Assembly (NCBI RefSeq): GCF_025273675.1 | Contig: NZ_CP045809.1 | Location: 3,968,001-4,032,000 of the forward strand | Origin: Gordonia pseudamarae | Lineage (GTDB): Bacteria > Actinomycetota > Actinomycetes > Mycobacteriales > Mycobacteriaceae | Reading direction: 5' to 3' | Length of the DNA: 64,000 nucleotides | Shown here: positions 20,073 to 29,257 of the stretch, in pieces | Numbering within the stretch: the stretch's first letter is position 1 | How the letters are laid out: each line of letters begins with the position of its first letter | The notes under the pieces: model-generated | Told to the model about the DNA's origin: nothing | Seen by the model: the letters and a program-made list of their open reading frames with translations, nothing else | Databases searched by the model: none | Program-made: the position numbers and the translations under genes

Positions 20073-21713
20073 TCAACCGGCGGTGGAGCGGCTCTGCTCG
20101 TCGGTTTCGGTATCGGCACCGGTGATCTCCGTGGCCACCTCGACCACCTCGGCCGCGACGGCCGGCGTCTCGATGTCGATGGTCTTGCGCAACGGCCTGT
20201 TCGGGATGAACAAGATCGCGACGATCGCGACCGCGGCACAGGCCGCGCCGATCAGGAAGATCGTCGCCGTCGCGTCGCCGTAGGCGTGCCGGATCACCTC
20301 GGCCACCGGTTCGGGCAGCGCGTCGAGGTCGAGGCTGCCGCCGCCGGACTGCCTGGTGGTGTCCACGCCCAGCTTGGCCAGCCCGCTCTTGGACAGGTCC
20401 GCGACGTGGGTGGCGAGCACCGAGCCGAGCACCGACACACCGATCGCACCGCCGAAGGTCCGGAAGAACGCGACGTTGGACGAGGCCGCGCCGATGTCCT
20501 CGACACTCACCGTGTTCTGCACCGCCAGGACCAGGTTCTGCAACAGCGAACCGGTTCCCAGACCCATGATGAACATGTAGACGCTGATCAGCACGATGTT
20601 CGTCGCGTGGTCGATGGTTCCCAGCAGGAGCAGCCCGCCGGTCAGCAGGATGGATCCGCCGATGATGAACGGCTTCCATTTACCGAACCGGGTGATCATC
20701 TGACCGGATACGAGCGTGCCGGTGAGCATGCCGGCGACCAGCGGGATGGTCAGCAGACCGGCCTCGGTGGGGCTGTAGTGCCGGGCGGTCTGGAAGTACT
20801 GCCCGAGGAAGGTGATGGCACCGAACAGTGCCAGGCCGACCATGATCGAGGCGATGATCGCCAGGGCGGTGGTGCGCTCTGTGACGATCTTGAGCGGGAT
20901 GATCGGGTCCTTGACCCTGGATTCGACGAAGACGGTCAGCGCCAGCAGCGCCACGCCGCCGATGACGTACAGGGCGCTCTCGGTGGAGATCCAGTCGTAG
21001 TAGTCGTCCTTACCGGCGAACGAGACCCAGATCAGCAGGATGCTGACACCGGCGGTCATCAGGGCCGCACCCAGCCAGTCGATGCGGACGTTCTCCTTGC
21101 GCTGGGTTTCCAGGTGCAACGTGCGCTGCAGCACGACCAGGGCGATCACCGCGAGCGGGATGCAGACATAGAAGCACCAGCGCCAGCCGAGCGGGCTGTC
21201 GGCGATGACGCCGCCGAGGACGGGTCCACCGGCCATCGCCAGCGCCATCACCGCACCCATGTAACCCGAGTACCGGCCACGTTCGCGCGGCGCGACGATG
21301 GAGCCGATGATGGCGACCACGAGCGCGGTCAGACCACCCATGCCGAGGCCCTGGATGACGCGGCCGACGAGCAACAGTTCCATGTTGTGCGCGACACCGG
21401 CCACTGCGGAGCCGACCACGAAGACCACCAGCGCGGTTTGGACCAGGAGCTTCTTGTTGAACAGATCCGACAGTTTGCCCCAGATGGGCGTGGACGCGGC
21501 GTTGGCGAGCAACGCCACCGTGACGACCCAGGCGTACTGGGTCTGTGTGCCCTCGAGGTCGCCGACGATCGTCGGCAGGGCTGTGGCGACGATCGTCGAC
21601 GACAGCAGGGCCGTGAACAGACCCGCGAGCAGGCCGGTCATGGCCTCCAGAACCTCGCGGTGCGTCATGGCGGTGGTGGGCGATGCCTCCGCCGCTGCGG
21701 TTGGTGAACTCAT
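20073..21713 (-). CDS. MFS drug efflux transporter, DHA2 (14-TM) family
   Basis: Proton-driven multidrug exporter of 546 aa. It shows motif A GKLSDLFNKKLL after the second helix, and motif C of drug/H+ antiporters in GGPVLGGVIADSPLGWRWCF. The length and two extra central helices fit the 14-TM EmrB/QacA group. The C-terminal cytoplasmic tail is acidic. ATG 21713 was chosen over the upstream GTG 21737 because GAGGATGAGG lies just before it. It sits 88 bases behind a MarR gene on the same strand, so the pair is probably co-transcribed and repressed by MarR. Confidence 0.93.
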   Translation of the reverse strand: MSSPTAAAEASPTTAMTHREVLEAMTGLLAGLFTALLSSTIVATALPTIVGDLEGTQTQYAWVVTVALLANAASTPIWGKLSDLFNKKLLVQTALVVFVVGSAVAGVAHNMELLLVGRVIQGLGMGGLTALVVAIIGSIVAPRERGRYSGYMGAVMALAMAGGPVLGGVIADSPLGWRWCFYVCIPLAVIALVVLQRTLHLETQRKENVRIDWLGAALMTAGVSILLIWVSFAGKDDYYDWISTESALYVIGGVALLALTVFVESRVKDPIIPLKIVTERTTALAIIASIMVGLALFGAITFLGQYFQTARHYSPTEAGLLTIPLVAGMLTGTLVSGQMITRFGKWKPFIIGGSILLTGGLLLLGTIDHATNIVLISVYMFIMGLGTGSLLQNLVLAVQNTVSVEDIGAASSNVAFFRTFGGAIGVSVLGSVLATHVADLSKSGLAKLGVDTTRQSGGGSLDLDALPEPVAEVIRHAYGDATATIFLIGAACAAVAIVAILFIPNRPLRKTIDIETPAVAAEVVEVATEITGADTETDEQSRSTAG

Positions 21714-21801
21714 TTCCTCATCCTCTACTTGCTTCACATCCCTGAAAGATCTGCTTGACGACCCCGTGCGGCCGATTGTGGGGCCGGAGCGGGTCGTCCT
21801 G

Positions 21802-22239
21802 TCATTCGGCGGCGATCGCGCGCCGGAGCCGGGCGACGGTGTCGAGCGCCTCTCTGGTCTGCTCGTCCGACCAGGCCGCGAATTTGGGCGCGTAGTCGTC
21901 GACGCGATGTTCGAGTCCGACCTTCATCCGTTCGCGGCCGACGTCGCTGATCTGCACCAGACTCACGCGTCCGTCCTCCTCGCTCCGGGTCCGTTCGACG
22001 AGCCCGTCGGCGGCCAGTGCCGCGATCTGCCGGCTGAGCGCCGATTCGCTGATGCACAGCCTCTCGGCGAGTTGGTTCTGCCTCAGCGCGCCGTGGGTGT
22101 ACAGCGCCCACAACACGCCCAGCAACGGAACGGGCATGTCCAGGCGGACGCTCGAATGCTGGACCATCGCCCGTGCCGCGCGTATCAGCAACGACATCTC
22201 GTCGACGAGTTCGACGACGGTCTCACGTCGCGGCGCCAT
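21802..22239 (-). CDS. MarR family transcriptional regulator
   Basis: Winged-helix regulator of 145 aa. The DNA-binding part is LRQNQLAERLCISESALSRQIAALAADGLVERTRSEEDGR, containing the wing Asp-Gly-Arg typical of MarR proteins. The start was set at ATG 22239, which has AAAGG upstream and gives a normal family length. It precedes the efflux gene on the same strand and probably represses it, with release by a small-molecule inducer. A candidate operator lies 20 bases upstream of the start. Confidence 0.92.
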   Translation of the reverse strand: MAPRRETVVELVDEMSLLIRAARAMVQHSSVRLDMPVPLLGVLWALYTHGALRQNQLAERLCISESALSRQIAALAADGLVERTRSEEDGRVSLVQISDVGRERMKVGLEHRVDDYAPKFAAWSDEQTREALDTVARLRRAIAAE

Positions 22240-22587
22240 TGGCAAAACCTTTCTATATAGTTGATTGACACAAGTAACTTTACACCTGCCCGCACCCGCC
22301 GCCCCAGCCCGACCGGGTGACCTTCCTCCCACGCGGCGCCGCACCACACCCCGACACCGCCCGGCCGACCGGGCCATCCGACCACCGCCCGGTCCGCCGG
22401 CCACCGACCGTCCGCTTCCGCGTCGCCGTTCGCGCTGCCGACGGCGGGCGGTGGCCGTACGCTCTGCAAGGTGACTCGACAGACCGCGCCGCACGCTCCG
22501 GCGATGCCACCGACTGCGCGGAGGCGTCCGCCGGGTTCCCGGTCGATGTCACGCGGACCCATGCAGATGTCACAGGGGCGGTGAGGA
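22240..22587. other. Divergent intergenic region between MarR and GntR genes
   Basis: A 348-base gap between divergently transcribed regulators. It contains the MarR-type palindrome at 22259-22279. Apart from that I see no gene and no other clear signal; the open frames here look like composition artefacts. Confidence 0.5.
22259..22279. promoter_or_regulatory. Candidate MarR operator
   Basis: The 21-base pseudo-palindrome reads AGTT-nn-TTG-nnn-CAA-nn-AACT. The TTG/CAA half sites are typical of MarR-family operators. It is 20 bases upstream of the marR start codon and overlaps the expected promoter, so it would support autorepression. Confidence 0.6.
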
Positions 22588-23301
22588 GTGCCGCCCCGCC
22601 CGGTGTCCAACCACCTCATCGCCCAACTCGCCGAGACACGCTCGGGCAACACCCGCGCCAACGTGCTGGAGGAGCTGCGCCGCCTCATCCTGTCCGGGTC
22701 GGTGCCACCCGGCACCCAGATCCCCCCGGCGGACGTCGCATACGCGTTCTCCATCAGCACTATTCCGGTGCGCGAGGCACTCAAGACACTGATCGGCGAG
22801 GGTCTCGTCGATCATCGGCCGCACGGCGGCTACAACGTCAGCCTGCTGTCGGTGGAGGAACTGCACGAGATCTACTTCGTCCGTGGCGTGCTGGAGGAGG
22901 CCGCCCTCGCCCGCGCCGTGGAAAAGATGACCGAGGACCACCTGACCCGCGCCCGCAGGTATCACGAGCAATTGTTGACCGCGACGAAGTTCCGCGACCG
23001 CAAGTCGTTTCACGATGTCTCGCGCAAGTTCCACCGGCAACTCGTCTTGCCCTGCGCGATGCCGCGGCTACTCAACATGTTCGAGTCGACCTGGAATCTC
23101 ACCGAGCCATTTCAGGTGATGCGATCGGTGTCCGAGGACATCCAGCACACCCTCAACGACGACCACGCCCGAACGCTCGACGCGGTCGCGGCCGGTGACA
23201 CCGATACCGTGCTGTCCCTCGCGAGAAGCCATCATGCGCGTCTTGCCGATGCCATAGCCATGGCCGAAGCCGATCTCACGCTTCGACCGGATCATCGGTA
23301 A
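22588..23301 (+). CDS. GntR family regulator (FadR/FCD subfamily)
   Basis: Regulator of 237 aa. Its N-terminal winged helix includes LRRLILSGSVPPGTQIPPADVA and STIPVREALKTLIGEGLVDHR. The C-terminal all-helical ligand domain has metal-site-like residues (Asp/His in FHDVSRKFHRQLV and later His in SHHARL) as in FCD proteins that sense organic acids. The start is GTG 22588, with GGTGAGGA directly upstream. It reads towards the NCS1 transporter 205 bases downstream and probably controls it. Confidence 0.9.
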   Translation: MPPRPVSNHLIAQLAETRSGNTRANVLEELRRLILSGSVPPGTQIPPADVAYAFSISTIPVREALKTLIGEGLVDHRPHGGYNVSLLSVEELHEIYFVRGVLEEAALARAVEKMTEDHLTRARRYHEQLLTATKFRDRKSFHDVSRKFHRQLVLPCAMPRLLNMFESTWNLTEPFQVMRSVSEDIQHTLNDDHARTLDAVAAGDTDTVLSLARSHHARLADAIAMAEADLTLRPDHR

Positions 23302-23506
23302 GTCACCGCACAATTTTATTGTCCCCGGTTGTCGATGCCCGCATCGAACGCCCCGGAAGACCCGGTCGGCCGTTCTTCGGACCGGACAGCGGCGGCGGCG
23401 GCGGCGGCGAAAAATATATCCGCGAGGTAATCGCCGAGTAACACAGCCTTCTTAGGTTGTGTGCAGTCAACGTCGACCCGACCGGCGGGTTAACCGAGGA
23501 GAATAT

Positions 23507-25072
23507 ATGACTTCCACGATGGACGCATCCGAGGCCGCGCACAGCGCCGCGGGCGAAAGCGTCATAAAGCTCGAGTATCACCAGCGATTGACCAACAGCG
23601 ACCTCGCGCCGCTGCGTAAACAAAGCTGGACCTGGTACAACTTCTTCGCTTTCTGGATGTCCGATATTCACAGTGTCGGCGGTTATGTTTTCGCCGGCAG
23701 CCTATTCGCCCTCGGCATCGCGGCCTGGCAGGTGCTGGTAGCACTGATCATCGGCATCGTGGCCGTCAACATCCTGTGTAACCTGGTGGCCAAACCTTCC
23801 CAGCTGGCCGGGGTTCCCTACCCGGTGACCACCCGCGTGTCCTTCGGCGTGATGGGCGCCAATATTCCGGCGATTCTGCGCGGCTTGATCGCGGTGGCCT
23901 GGTACGGAATCCAGACATACCTGGCGTCGGTGGCATTCGGCCTGCTGGCCCTCAAGTTCTGGCCAAGTCTGGCGAAATACGACAACGTCGATGACTACGG
24001 GTTCCTCGGCCTGAGCCTCCTCGGGTGGGGTGGCTTCATTCTGATGTGGGTTCTACAGGCCGTCGTTTTCTGGAACGGCATGGAAACCATCCGCAAGTTC
24101 ATCGACTTCTGCGGACCCGCCGTCTATGTCGTCATGGTGATCCTCGCCGGCTATCTCATCGCCAAGGCCGGATGGAGCAACGTATCGCTCGATCTGTCCG
24201 TCGGCCCGGGCAAGGTCGGCTGGGATTCGGTGACCGCGACTATCGGCGCGATAGCCCTTGTGGTGTCCTATTTTTCGGGTCCAATGCTCAACTTCGGAGA
24301 CTTCTCCCGATATGGCAAGACATTCGGCGAGGTGAAGAAGGGCAACTTCTGGGGCCTTCCGGTCAACTTCCTGTTCTTCTCGCTGCTGGTGGTGTGCACC
24401 GTCTCCGCCGCGGTCACGGTCATCGGCAAGGACGAGAGCGGAGCGATCATCACCGACCCGGTGCACATCGTCGACCGCATCGACAACACCACCGCCGCGG
24501 TTCTGGGCGTGCTGACCTTTGCGATCGCCACCATCGGTATCAATATCGTCGCCAACTTCGTCTCCCCCGCCTTCGACTTCTCCAATGTCGCGCCCACCAA
24601 GATCACCTGGCGTACCGGCGGAATGATCGCTGCTGTGGGTTCGGTGCTGATCACCCCGTGGAATCTGTTCAACAATCCCGACGCCATCCACTACACCCTC
24701 GACACCCTCGGCGCGGTGATCGGCCCGCTGTTCGGCATCCTGCTGGTGGACTTCTACATCATCAAGAAGCAGAAGGTGGTGGTCGACGATCTGTTCAGCA
24801 TGGAACCGGGAGCCACCTACGCCTACCGCAAGGGGGTGAACCCGGTCGCCGTGATCGCCACCGTCGTGGGCCTTGTTCCCCCACTGTGCGTGGTCATCTG
24901 GGGTACCGCCTACGCGGCGAGCTTCACCTGGTTCATCGGTGCCGGGGTGGCCGGAGCGGTCTACTGGCTGGGGATGCGTTACGCGCCGGACAGCTTCCTC
25001 TATGACACCGGCGTCGCGCCGGTGGTCGGCGAAGACGCAGCTGACGGGAGCGCAGACCGCACCCTGTTCTGA
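23507..25072 (+). CDS. NCS1 family nucleobase/hydantoin/allantoin transporter
   Basis: Membrane symporter of 521 aa with about 12 hydrophobic segments. Family features include NFFAFWMSDIHSVGGYVFAG in the first helices, GVPYPVTTRVSFGVMGANIP, and the later NFGDFSRYGKT. These match Mhp1/PucI-type carriers of hydantoins, allantoin, uracil or cytosine. ATG 23507 follows GAGGAG. A (CGG)n run at 23391-23408 lies upstream. The racemase gene downstream favours hydantoin or allantoin as substrate. Confidence 0.92.
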   Translation: MTSTMDASEAAHSAAGESVIKLEYHQRLTNSDLAPLRKQSWTWYNFFAFWMSDIHSVGGYVFAGSLFALGIAAWQVLVALIIGIVAVNILCNLVAKPSQLAGVPYPVTTRVSFGVMGANIPAILRGLIAVAWYGIQTYLASVAFGLLALKFWPSLAKYDNVDDYGFLGLSLLGWGGFILMWVLQAVVFWNGMETIRKFIDFCGPAVYVVMVILAGYLIAKAGWSNVSLDLSVGPGKVGWDSVTATIGAIALVVSYFSGPMLNFGDFSRYGKTFGEVKKGNFWGLPVNFLFFSLLVVCTVSAAVTVIGKDESGAIITDPVHIVDRIDNTTAAVLGVLTFAIATIGINIVANFVSPAFDFSNVAPTKITWRTGGMIAAVGSVLITPWNLFNNPDAIHYTLDTLGAVIGPLFGILLVDFYIIKKQKVVVDDLFSMEPGATYAYRKGVNPVAVIATVVGLVPPLCVVIWGTAYAASFTWFIGAGVAGAVYWLGMRYAPDSFLYDTGVAPVVGEDAADGSADRTLF

Positions 25073-25087
25073 GGCCGAACCGAGTGG

Positions 25088-25133
25088 AACGCTCCCCGGT
25101 CATCAGGGCATCGCATGCCCTCGGGGAGCGTTC
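25088..25133. terminator. Hairpin between transporter and racemase genes
   Basis: GAACGCTCCCC at 25088-25097 and its complement GGGGAGCGTTC at 25123-25133 enclose a further small inverted repeat (AGGGCATCGCATGCCCT). No T-run follows. It may reduce read-through, or stabilise the transporter mRNA end, before the racemase start 38 bases later. Confidence 0.5.
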
Positions 25134-25170
25134 ACCCGTATTCGAACCACCGCCTACGCCCGGAGTCGTC

Positions 25171-25902
25171 ATGCGAATCGTCGTCATCAACCCCAACACG
25201 ACCGCGTCGATGACCGCCGGCATCGACGCCGCGGCCCGCTCGGTCGCCCGGCCCGACGCCGAGATCGTCAGCGTCACCTCACCGATGGGGCCGGTCTCGA
25301 TCGAGAGCCACTACGACGAGGCGCTCGCGGTCCCCGGCGTGTTGGCAGCCGTCGACGCCAACCCCGGTGCCGACGGATATCTACTGGCGTGCTTCGGTGA
25401 TCCGGGCCTCGACGCCGCGCGGGAGATCGCCGTGGCACCGGTGCTCGGGATCGCGGAGGCAGCGATGCATCTCGCCGCGCCGTTGGGCCGTGGATTCTCG
25501 ATCGTGACGACGCTGTCACGGACGGTGGGCCGAGCCCGGGATCTGGTCGACCACTACGGATTCACCCGCAGCTGCCGAGGAGTCCATGCCTGCGAGATCC
25601 CGGTCCTCGATCTGGACTCCAACCCGGATGCGGCCGACATCATCACCGCGGCCTGCGCGGAGACGCTGCTGCACGACAGGTCCGATGCGATCGTGCTCGG
25701 TTGCGCGGGGATGGCAGACCTGGCCGCGCGGATCGGCGCCGACATCGGCGCGCCGGTGATCGACGGAGTGGCCGCCGGGGTGGGCATGCTGTCCGCACTT
25801 GCGTCGGTCGGCGCCCGGACCGGGACCCGGGGTGGAGAGTTCGCCGCCCCCCCGGCCAAACGGTATACCGGTCTGCTCGAACCGTTCGCTCGCGGCTCCT
25901 GA
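25171..25902 (+). CDS. Aspartate/glutamate racemase superfamily: hydantoin or allantoin racemase
   Basis: Enzyme of 243 aa that interconverts enantiomers using two cysteines. It opens with MRIVVINPNTTASMT, the signature start of hydantoin racemases. The two catalytic cysteines sit in LLACFGDPGL (near residue 72) and VLGCAGMAD (near 178). ATG 25171 fits this conserved N-terminus. Together with the NCS1 transporter and the GntR regulator it suggests uptake and use of a 5-substituted hydantoin or of allantoin. No hydantoinase or allantoinase is present here. Confidence 0.88.
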   Translation: MRIVVINPNTTASMTAGIDAAARSVARPDAEIVSVTSPMGPVSIESHYDEALAVPGVLAAVDANPGADGYLLACFGDPGLDAAREIAVAPVLGIAEAAMHLAAPLGRGFSIVTTLSRTVGRARDLVDHYGFTRSCRGVHACEIPVLDLDSNPDAADIITAACAETLLHDRSDAIVLGCAGMADLAARIGADIGAPVIDGVAAGVGMLSALASVGARTGTRGGEFAAPPAKRYTGLLEPFARGS

Positions 25903-25958
25903 GCTGGTCGGCGAGGCTCGGTAGCACACCTTTCTTACCCAGCGGTAAGATCGTGTCC

Positions 25959-26447
25959 ATGTCGATCGCCGCATCAGCCGGAAGCGCCACCTACCGCCTA
26001 CGCCGGAAGCTGCCCGACAACATCGTCGGAAACGCCGTCTTCTCGCTGGGCATGGTGGCTCGGGTGCCCTACTTCGGCACCGTCCTGCCGTACGTCTCGG
26101 AGATGGAACCCGGTCGCTGTGTGGTCACCGCACCGAAGTGGTTCGGGGTGCACAACCACATCGGCACGTTCCACGCCATCGCCGCGTGCAACCTCGCCGA
26201 GGTCGCGATGGGCATGCTGATGGAAGCGACCACCCCCACCACCCACCGCTGGATCCCCAAGGGCATGTCGGCCTCGTACCTGACCAAGGCCACGACCCGG
26301 CTCACCGCGACCGCCACCCTCGCCACCCCGATCGACTTCGCGACCGTCACCGACGGTACCGACGTGGTGGTATCCATCGAGATCCGCGACACCGCCGGCA
26401 CCGAAGTGGTCCACTGCGAGATCACCACATGGGTGACTCCGGCCTGA
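25959..26447 (+). CDS. DUF4442 / hotdog-fold thioesterase-like protein
   Basis: Protein of 162 aa resembling the DUF4442 group of hotdog-fold proteins, related to acyl-CoA thioesterases. The segment MEPGRCVVTAPKWFGVHNHI followed by FHAIAACNLAEVAMGMLMEA matches the long helix and preceding strand of the fold. Substrate is unknown. The start was set at ATG 25959. It converges with mftG, with only 28 bases between their ends. Confidence 0.75.
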   Translation: MSIAASAGSATYRLRRKLPDNIVGNAVFSLGMVARVPYFGTVLPYVSEMEPGRCVVTAPKWFGVHNHIGTFHAIAACNLAEVAMGMLMEATTPTTHRWIPKGMSASYLTKATTRLTATATLATPIDFATVTDGTDVVVSIEIRDTAGTEVVHCEITTWVTPA

Positions 26448-26475
26448 CCTGCAACAACCCCCGACGGGTCCGGGT

Positions 26476-27807
26476 TCACCGCGCGCTCGCCCCGATCAAC
26501 CCGGCCAGCATGGTGATGGTGGCGTGTGGACCGCTGCGCCCGCCGACGGGCAGAATCGACCCGTCGACGACGCGCAGTCCGCGGGCACCCTCGACTACGC
26601 CGAACCGGTCGGTTCGCTCGCCCATGGGCAATGAGCCGAACGCGTGTTGCGAGGTGCGCACCACCGGATCGACCCGCACCGAACTCGGCACGACGAGGCC
26701 ACGGAAAGCGGCGGAGTGCAGCATGTCCCGTACCTGGTCGAGTTCGGGCCCCAGCCGGGCGGGAAGGTCTGGGGCCGCACCCAGGTCGACAGTCAGCCCG
26801 ATGCCGTCCCATCTCAGTTCACCTGAGGTCGCCGGAGACATCGCGGCCACCCCCATCGCCGGACCGACGCGCGGCACACCGTCGATGTAGTCAGCGAAAT
26901 CACCGCCGTAGCAGCGGATTTCCACACCCGATTCGGTGTGCGCAACCGACGGCAGCAGCGGCACCGGACACTCGGCCGGGGTGGTGGGCTGATAGTGCAC
27001 CAGGATCTCCCGGTGCTCGTCGATGCGCAGGGATCCGGCCGCGAACCCGGAGCCGAACAGCAACGACGCCGTGCCGAGCGTGCCCGCGCACAGCACCACC
27101 TCGCCGCAGCCGATCACCTCCGCACCGCAACGCACGCCGGTCACCCGATCACCGGACCGCTCGAGTGCGGTCACCTCCGCCCCGATACGCACCGTGAGAT
27201 TCGAACGATCCAGCGCCGGCCGCAGGATCGCCTCCGCCGAGGTGACCCGGCGTCCGCCGCATGCGTCACGAATACTGTTGGACCGAACCCTGTTCACCCC
27301 GACCCTCGGCCACCGGCTATCGATACCCTCCCGGCCGGCCGGACCCCTCCCGGCATCGACGGACGACCGGCCGCCGGCCACCGGCCCGAACCACTGCTCG
27401 AAAGCGTGTGTCGTATCGGTCAGTTCGTCATCGCGAAAGGCACTCACCGACATCGCCGACTCCACGTCACGGTAGGCGGCGTCGATGTCGGCGAGGGTGT
27501 GCTCCCAGGATCGGAAGTCGTCACGATGCCACCGCAGGAAGTAGGCGCCATTGACCGCGGCCGAACCGCCGATACCATTCCCGCGCACCACCGTCGACCC
27601 GTCGGGCCTCACCGGGTAACCGACGGTGCGCCCCAGCCGGGCGGCATCGGCACCGACGGGCAGATGGTACAGGTCGGTCACCTCGGTGCCGGGCCACCCC
27701 GGTCCGCGCTCAAGCAGCAGCACCGAACGGTCGGGATGCCGGGACAATCGCTCGGCCAGTACGCATCCCGCACTGCCGGCACCGACGATGACGACGTCGT
27801 GAACCAC
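26476..27807 (-). CDS. mftG: MftG, mycofactocin-associated GMC-family flavin oxidoreductase
   Basis: FAD-dependent oxidoreductase of 443 aa. MftG is known to transfer electrons from reduced mycofactocin towards the respiratory chain. The FAD-binding motif GAGSAGCVLAERL is at the N-terminus, the GMC signature GNGIGGSAAVNGAYFLRWHR follows near residue 75, and the C-terminal RVVDGSILPVGGRSGPHATI is the conserved GMC ending. The start is GTG 27807, seven bases after the mftF stop. It is the last gene of the mftE-F-G transcript. Confidence 0.94.
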   Translation of the reverse strand: MVHDVVIVGAGSAGCVLAERLSRHPDRSVLLLERGPGWPGTEVTDLYHLPVGADAARLGRTVGYPVRPDGSTVVRGNGIGGSAAVNGAYFLRWHRDDFRSWEHTLADIDAAYRDVESAMSVSAFRDDELTDTTHAFEQWFGPVAGGRSSVDAGRGPAGREGIDSRWPRVGVNRVRSNSIRDACGGRRVTSAEAILRPALDRSNLTVRIGAEVTALERSGDRVTGVRCGAEVIGCGEVVLCAGTLGTASLLFGSGFAAGSLRIDEHREILVHYQPTTPAECPVPLLPSVAHTESGVEIRCYGGDFADYIDGVPRVGPAMGVAAMSPATSGELRWDGIGLTVDLGAAPDLPARLGPELDQVRDMLHSAAFRGLVVPSSVRVDPVVRTSQHAFGSLPMGERTDRFGVVEGARGLRVVDGSILPVGGRSGPHATITMLAGLIGASAR

Positions 27808-27814
27808 CGCGCGG

Positions 27815-29257
27815 TCACTTGCTCAGCACGGGCCGCAGTGCGCCCGCGTCGCGATGGGTGATCACCCCTTGCCACAGCCCGAGCCCGTAGGCCAGGTCGT
27901 CGAGCCGGCGCATGACGAGGTAGCTGACCGGCCCCAGAGCAGGCCGCACCCCCGGTTCGCTGATGACCCGCCGCACCCAGTCGATGAGTCCCTCGGCAAT
28001 CGCGACCTCCACCACCAGCGTGCGGTACCGGCGCGAGAACAGCGTGGGCAGCAGCGCTATCGGCCAGTAATGCCGGCAGATCGCGGAACCCGCCTGCAGC
28101 AGACCGAAACCCGCAGCCCTGCCGGTCATCTGCACGGCAACCAGCGGAGCGCGGGGCAGCCCGTCGAGCCGTCGGCGCAACCGGACCGCCATTTGTCCGA
28201 GCAGCAACAGCGCGATGGCCGAGCCGGTGGCGGTGCGGGTGAGCAACGCGACGACGGCCGCGGCCATGGTCGCCGACATGACCATCGGCGCGGCCAGCCT
28301 CTCGTGCCGGTCGGCCAGATAGGCGGCTCCGGTGCCGTAGAAGCGCCGGCGATCGAGCACCGTGCGCAGACCGGTGCGGTGCTCGTGGGCCACCCGAGCC
28401 ACCGGATCGTAGCGCAACCGCCAGCCCGCGTCGTGCAGACGCCAGCACAAATCCACATCCTCGGCCACCCGCAACGACTCGTCAAATCCGGGGAAGGCAC
28501 TGCGCCGCAACACTATCGCCGCGCTGGGCACATACGGCATCGGAGTGGACGGCACCACCGGCGCCTCGGCCGGCCCCATGTCGAGCGAGGAGTAGCCGTT
28601 CTCATAGCGCGCGGCGAGCGAGAAGAACCCGGGCCGCGTGTTCAGCCCGACGATTCGGGGGGCGGTGATCGCCACCGCCGGGTCGGAGAAATGCGGCAGC
28701 AGCATCGTCAGCCAGTCCGGGGCCGGTACACAGTCCGAATCAATGAACGCCACAAAATCAGTTGTCGCGGTGGCCGCTCCGGCGTTGCGGGCGGCGGCCG
28801 GACCCTGATTGCGGTCCAGCCGCAGCACACTCACCCCGTCGCCGTGCACGGTGATCGGCGGCTCCGAACCGTCGTCGACAACGATCATCCGGGCCTTGCC
28901 ACGGGTCCGGATCAACCGGTCGATCCCCTCCTGGTTGTCGCGCACCGGAACCACCACGGTCACCTGGTCTGCGGACGGCCCGAACATCGGCCGAGGATGG
29001 GCGATCCCGGCGTCGAGCAGGCGTCGGCAGAGCGTGCGCGTGGCGCTGTCACACACCGCGATACGTCCGTCCGCCGACATCATCCCCAGCGCCGCTTCGG
29101 ACAGGCGCAGCATCCGTGTCGGGGACCCGCCGACCAGATAGCGCAGATCGCCGCGCTGCGCGCACCGTAGGTCGACCTGAACCTGAAAGCCGTCCGGCAG
29201 GTCGGTCCGCGCGGCCGCGACACCGTCATCCCGGCCGCGGCTGTCCGGCACACTCAC
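27815..29257 (-). CDS. mftF: MftF, mycofactocin glycosyltransferase (GT2)
   Basis: Glycosyltransferase family 2 protein of 480 aa, known to attach the beta-1,4-glucose chain to premycofactocin. The GT-A fold is seen in TVVVPVRDNQEGIDRLI and the metal-binding IDSDCVPAPDWL. The acceptor-side motif is EDVDLCWRLHDAGWRLRYDP. A membrane-associated region lies in the C-terminal third. Its GTG start overlaps the mftE stop, so translation is coupled. Confidence 0.95.
   Translation of the reverse strand: MSVPDSRGRDDGVAAARTDLPDGFQVQVDLRCAQRGDLRYLVGGSPTRMLRLSEAALGMMSADGRIAVCDSATRTLCRRLLDAGIAHPRPMFGPSADQVTVVVPVRDNQEGIDRLIRTRGKARMIVVDDGSEPPITVHGDGVSVLRLDRNQGPAAARNAGAATATTDFVAFIDSDCVPAPDWLTMLLPHFSDPAVAITAPRIVGLNTRPGFFSLAARYENGYSSLDMGPAEAPVVPSTPMPYVPSAAIVLRRSAFPGFDESLRVAEDVDLCWRLHDAGWRLRYDPVARVAHEHRTGLRTVLDRRRFYGTGAAYLADRHERLAAPMVMSATMAAAVVALLTRTATGSAIALLLLGQMAVRLRRRLDGLPRAPLVAVQMTGRAAGFGLLQAGSAICRHYWPIALLPTLFSRRYRTLVVEVAIAEGLIDWVRRVISEPGVRPALGPVSYLVMRRLDDLAYGLGLWQGVITHRDAGALRPVLSK

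Noticed and set aside
19821..21707. Long plus-strand open frame opposite the MFS gene
   Set aside because: It is antisense to a clear 14-TM transporter and has the His/Asp/Arg-rich composition of a high-GC shadow. The same holds for the frames opposite tuf and fusA.
23391..23408. (CGG)n run upstream of the NCS1 gene as a regulatory switch
   Set aside because: Six short triplets in a GC-rich genome are expected by chance, and the run is about 100 bases from the start codon with no link to a promoter element.
25084..25170. N-terminal extension of the racemase from GTG 25084
   Set aside because: It would translate through the hairpin at 25088-25133, while the conserved family start MRIVVINPNT begins at 25171.
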